Below are positions 62,501 through 64,000 of a DNA stretch of 64,000 nt, piece by piece (the first letter of the stretch is position 1; every line of letters starts with the position of its first letter). Both the position numbers and the translations under genes were made by a program. The stretch is from Amaranthus tricolor (taxonomy: Eukaryota; Streptophyta; Magnoliopsida; Caryophyllales; Amaranthaceae): contig NC_080056.1 in NCBI RefSeq assembly GCF_026212465.1, positions 25,935,249 through 25,999,248 of the forward strand. Direction: 5' to 3'. The notes under the pieces were generated by a model. That model did not search any database and had not been told where the DNA came from. It saw only the letters and a list, made by a program, of their open reading frames with translations.

Positions 62501-64000
62501 AAACCAAGTTTGCTACTTTATGCGAAAAACGCCAAAAGCGCTTAAAAACTCTTAAAATCGCAATTAAACACGTAATTTCTAGCATATGAGTATGATTTAC
62601 AATTCTAACCACTTCAACACAATAATATATACCAAATAGTGGTGTGTGCCAAGATTCGTGCAAAACAAACCAAGTTTGAGCTACTTTATGCGTGAAAGGG
62701 CCAAAAAAGTTTAAAAACGCATAAAATCGCAACTTAACACGTAATTTTTAACATATGACTATGATTTTCAATTCTAACCACTTCAACACAATAATACATA
62801 CCAAATAGTGTTATGTGCCAAGTTTCGTGCAAAACAAACCAAGTTTGAGCTACTTTATGCACAAAAGTGCCAAAAATGCTTAAAAACCCATAAAATCGCA
62901 ACTTAACAAGTAATTTCTAGCATATGAGTATGATTTTCAATTCTAACCACTTCAACCCAATAATACATACCAAATAGTGTTGTGTGCCAAGTTTCGTGCA
63001 AAACAAACCAAGTTTGAGCTACTTTAAGCGTGAAAGTGCCAAAAAAGTTTAAAAACGCATAAAATTGCAACTTAACACGTAATTTCTAGCATATGACTAT
63101 GATTTTCAATTCTAACCACTTCCACACAATAATATATATAAAATAGAGTTTTGTGCAGAGTTTCGTGCAAAACAAACCAAGTTTCAGCTACTTTATGGGC
63201 AAAAACGCCAAAAACACTTAAGAACCCATAAAATCGCAACTTAACGCGTAATTTCTAGCATATGACTATGATTTTCGATTCTAACCACTTCAACACAATA
63301 ATATATACCAAATAGTGTTGCGTGCCAAATTTCGTGCAAAACAAACCAAGTTTGAGCTACTTTATGCGCAAAAGTGCTAAAAACGCTCAAAACCCAAAAA
63401 ATAGCAACTTAACACGTAATTTCTAGCATTTGACTATGATTTTCAATTCTAACCACTTCAACACAATAATATATACCAAATAGTGGTGTGTGCCAAGATT
63501 CGTGCAAAACAAACCAAGTTTGAGCTACTTTATGCGTGAAAGTGCCAAAAAAGTTTAAAAACGCATAAAATCGCAACTTAACACGTAATTTTTAACATAT
63601 GACTATGATTTTCAATTCTAACCACTTCCACACAATAATATATATTAAATAGAGTTGTGTGCCAAGTTTCGTGCAAATTAAACCAAGTTTGCTACTTTAT
63701 GCGAAAAACGCCAAAAACGCTTAAAAACTCTTAAAATCGCAATTTAACACGTAATTTCTAGCATATGAGTATGATTTTCAATTCTAACTACTTCAACACA
63801 ATAATACATACCAAATAGTGTTGTGTGCCAAGTTTCGTGCAAAACAAACCAAGTTTGAGCTACTATATGCACAAAAGTGCCAAAAACGCTTAAAAACCCA
63901 TAAAATCGCAACTTAACAAGTAATTTCTAGCATATGAGTATGATTTTCAATTCTAACCACTTCAACACAATAATACATACCAAATAGTGTTGTGTGCCAA
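53505..64000 (-). repeat. Satellite array, same monomer family, reverse orientation (about 62 copies)
   Basis: Read on the minus strand, every monomer is recognisably the one found left of the gap, with the same constant TTTGTTTTGCACGAAACTTG segment and the same A and B subtypes. On the plus strand the words appear as CAAGTTTCGTGCAAAACAAA and AACTTAACACGTAATTTC. The variant set (GCCCATAAAGTAGCTGAAAC, TGTGCATAAAGTAG, CGCTTAAAGTAGCTC, TAGCAAAC) is that of the 4-12 kb and 27-34 kb regions. The 5-mer diagnostic words of 37-53 kb are absent. The array runs off the window end. Confidence 0.96.
53505..64000 (-). repeat. Long-range duplication with a 7.72-kb (46-monomer) period
   Basis: The segment 53505 to about 56280 recurs from 61227 to the window end at 64000. 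The offset is 7722 bp at the start and 7716-7717 bp later. Rare variants fall in the same order: CATATGACAATG (53528 and 61251), CACTTCAGCACAATAA, TTTTAAAATCTAACC, AACCAAGTGTGAGC, a monomer shortened near TCTAACCACTT (54733 and 62452), and TTTGTGCAGAGTTTCG (55435 and 63151). Most differences are single extra bases in the copy beside the gap. Confidence 0.85.
55180..58930 (-). repeat. 13-monomer tandem duplication (about 2.19 kb)
   Basis: 55180-57367 is followed by a second, incomplete copy at 57368-58930. The marker GCAGAGTTTCG lies at 55439 and 57628, and TGCAAGACAAACC at 56291 and 58483 (2189 and 2192 bp apart). The TGCAAGACAAACC marker returns at 59156, four monomers further on. Within the first copy, about 55740-56300 recurs six monomers on (about 1010 bp), with the AATTTTTAACATATGAC variant. 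Confidence 0.8.

Noticed and set aside
54749..62732. Open frames on the minus strand right of the gap
   Set aside because: They are the same repeat-derived frames in the inverted array, and identical copies at 54749 and 62466 reflect the 7.7-kb duplication.
3796..64000. A CRISPR array or other repeat-spacer immunity system
   Set aside because: The whole 168-bp unit repeats with no unique spacers, and the context is a plant retroelement and satellite.
3796..64000. Telomeric, ribosomal or tRNA sequence within the array
   Set aside because: No runs of TTTAGGG, no rRNA-like GC-rich stretch and no tRNA-like box pair were seen when reading either strand.
3796..64000. A previously undescribed gene system
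   Set aside because: Apart from the retroelement ORF there is no coding or RNA gene support anywhere. The unusual content is structural, namely higher-order repeat organisation.

Overview
The window is plant nuclear heterochromatin, not a gene-bearing region. It has two parts: the 3' end of an LTR retrotransposon (1-3795), and a tandem satellite array that fills the rest (3796-64000). The array is interrupted only by a 100-base assembly gap (53405-53504). The plant assignment rests on the retroelement. It has a long ORF of the type carrying the putative plant transposon domain, two polypurine tracts, and an LTR whose 3' part resembles Sirevirus (Ty1/copia) LTRs. The sequence does not identify a species.

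Region 1-3795. A 466-codon ORF (35-1435) is the third, envelope-like ORF of a Sirevirus-type element. It is followed by an AT-rich non-coding spacer with a 27-bp minisatellite (1561-1640) and two polypurine tracts (1548-1560 and 2257-2266). The 3' LTR follows (2268-3795, TG...CA, about 1.53 kb), with internal duplications, a TATA box and a C-loop hairpin near its end. The gag, pol and 5' LTR lie outside the window. The LTR ends directly against a satellite monomer, so the element appears to have inserted into the array.

Region 3796-53404. Roughly 295 head-to-tail monomers of 166-169 bp lie in one orientation. Groups of monomers are repeated as higher-order units: nested 6-, 14- and 17-monomer offsets at 4.3-9.9 kb; a two-copy 15-mer at 13.5-18.56 kb; a 13-mer at 18.4-26.2 kb with a third copy expanded to 14; a 16-monomer offset at 26.9-30.4 kb; a 12-mer at 30.8-34.7 kb whose second copy has lost one monomer; a regular 5-mer of about 845 bp at 37.2-41.2 kb; and a composite of 5-mer runs alternating with a 9-monomer module at 41.2-53.4 kb.

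Region 53505-64000. About 62 monomers of the same family lie in the opposite orientation. A long-range period of about 7.72 kb (46 monomers) and a 13-monomer duplication are visible. These monomers resemble the 4-12 kb and 27-34 kb part of the left array more than the 37-53 kb part next to the gap.

The monomer length, higher-order structure and lack of genes suggest a centromeric or pericentromeric satellite. That is inference, because nothing here shows CENH3 binding. No cellular gene, RNA gene, CRISPR array or other new gene system was found. The points of interest are the structure of the array, its recent unequal exchanges and its assembly reliability.
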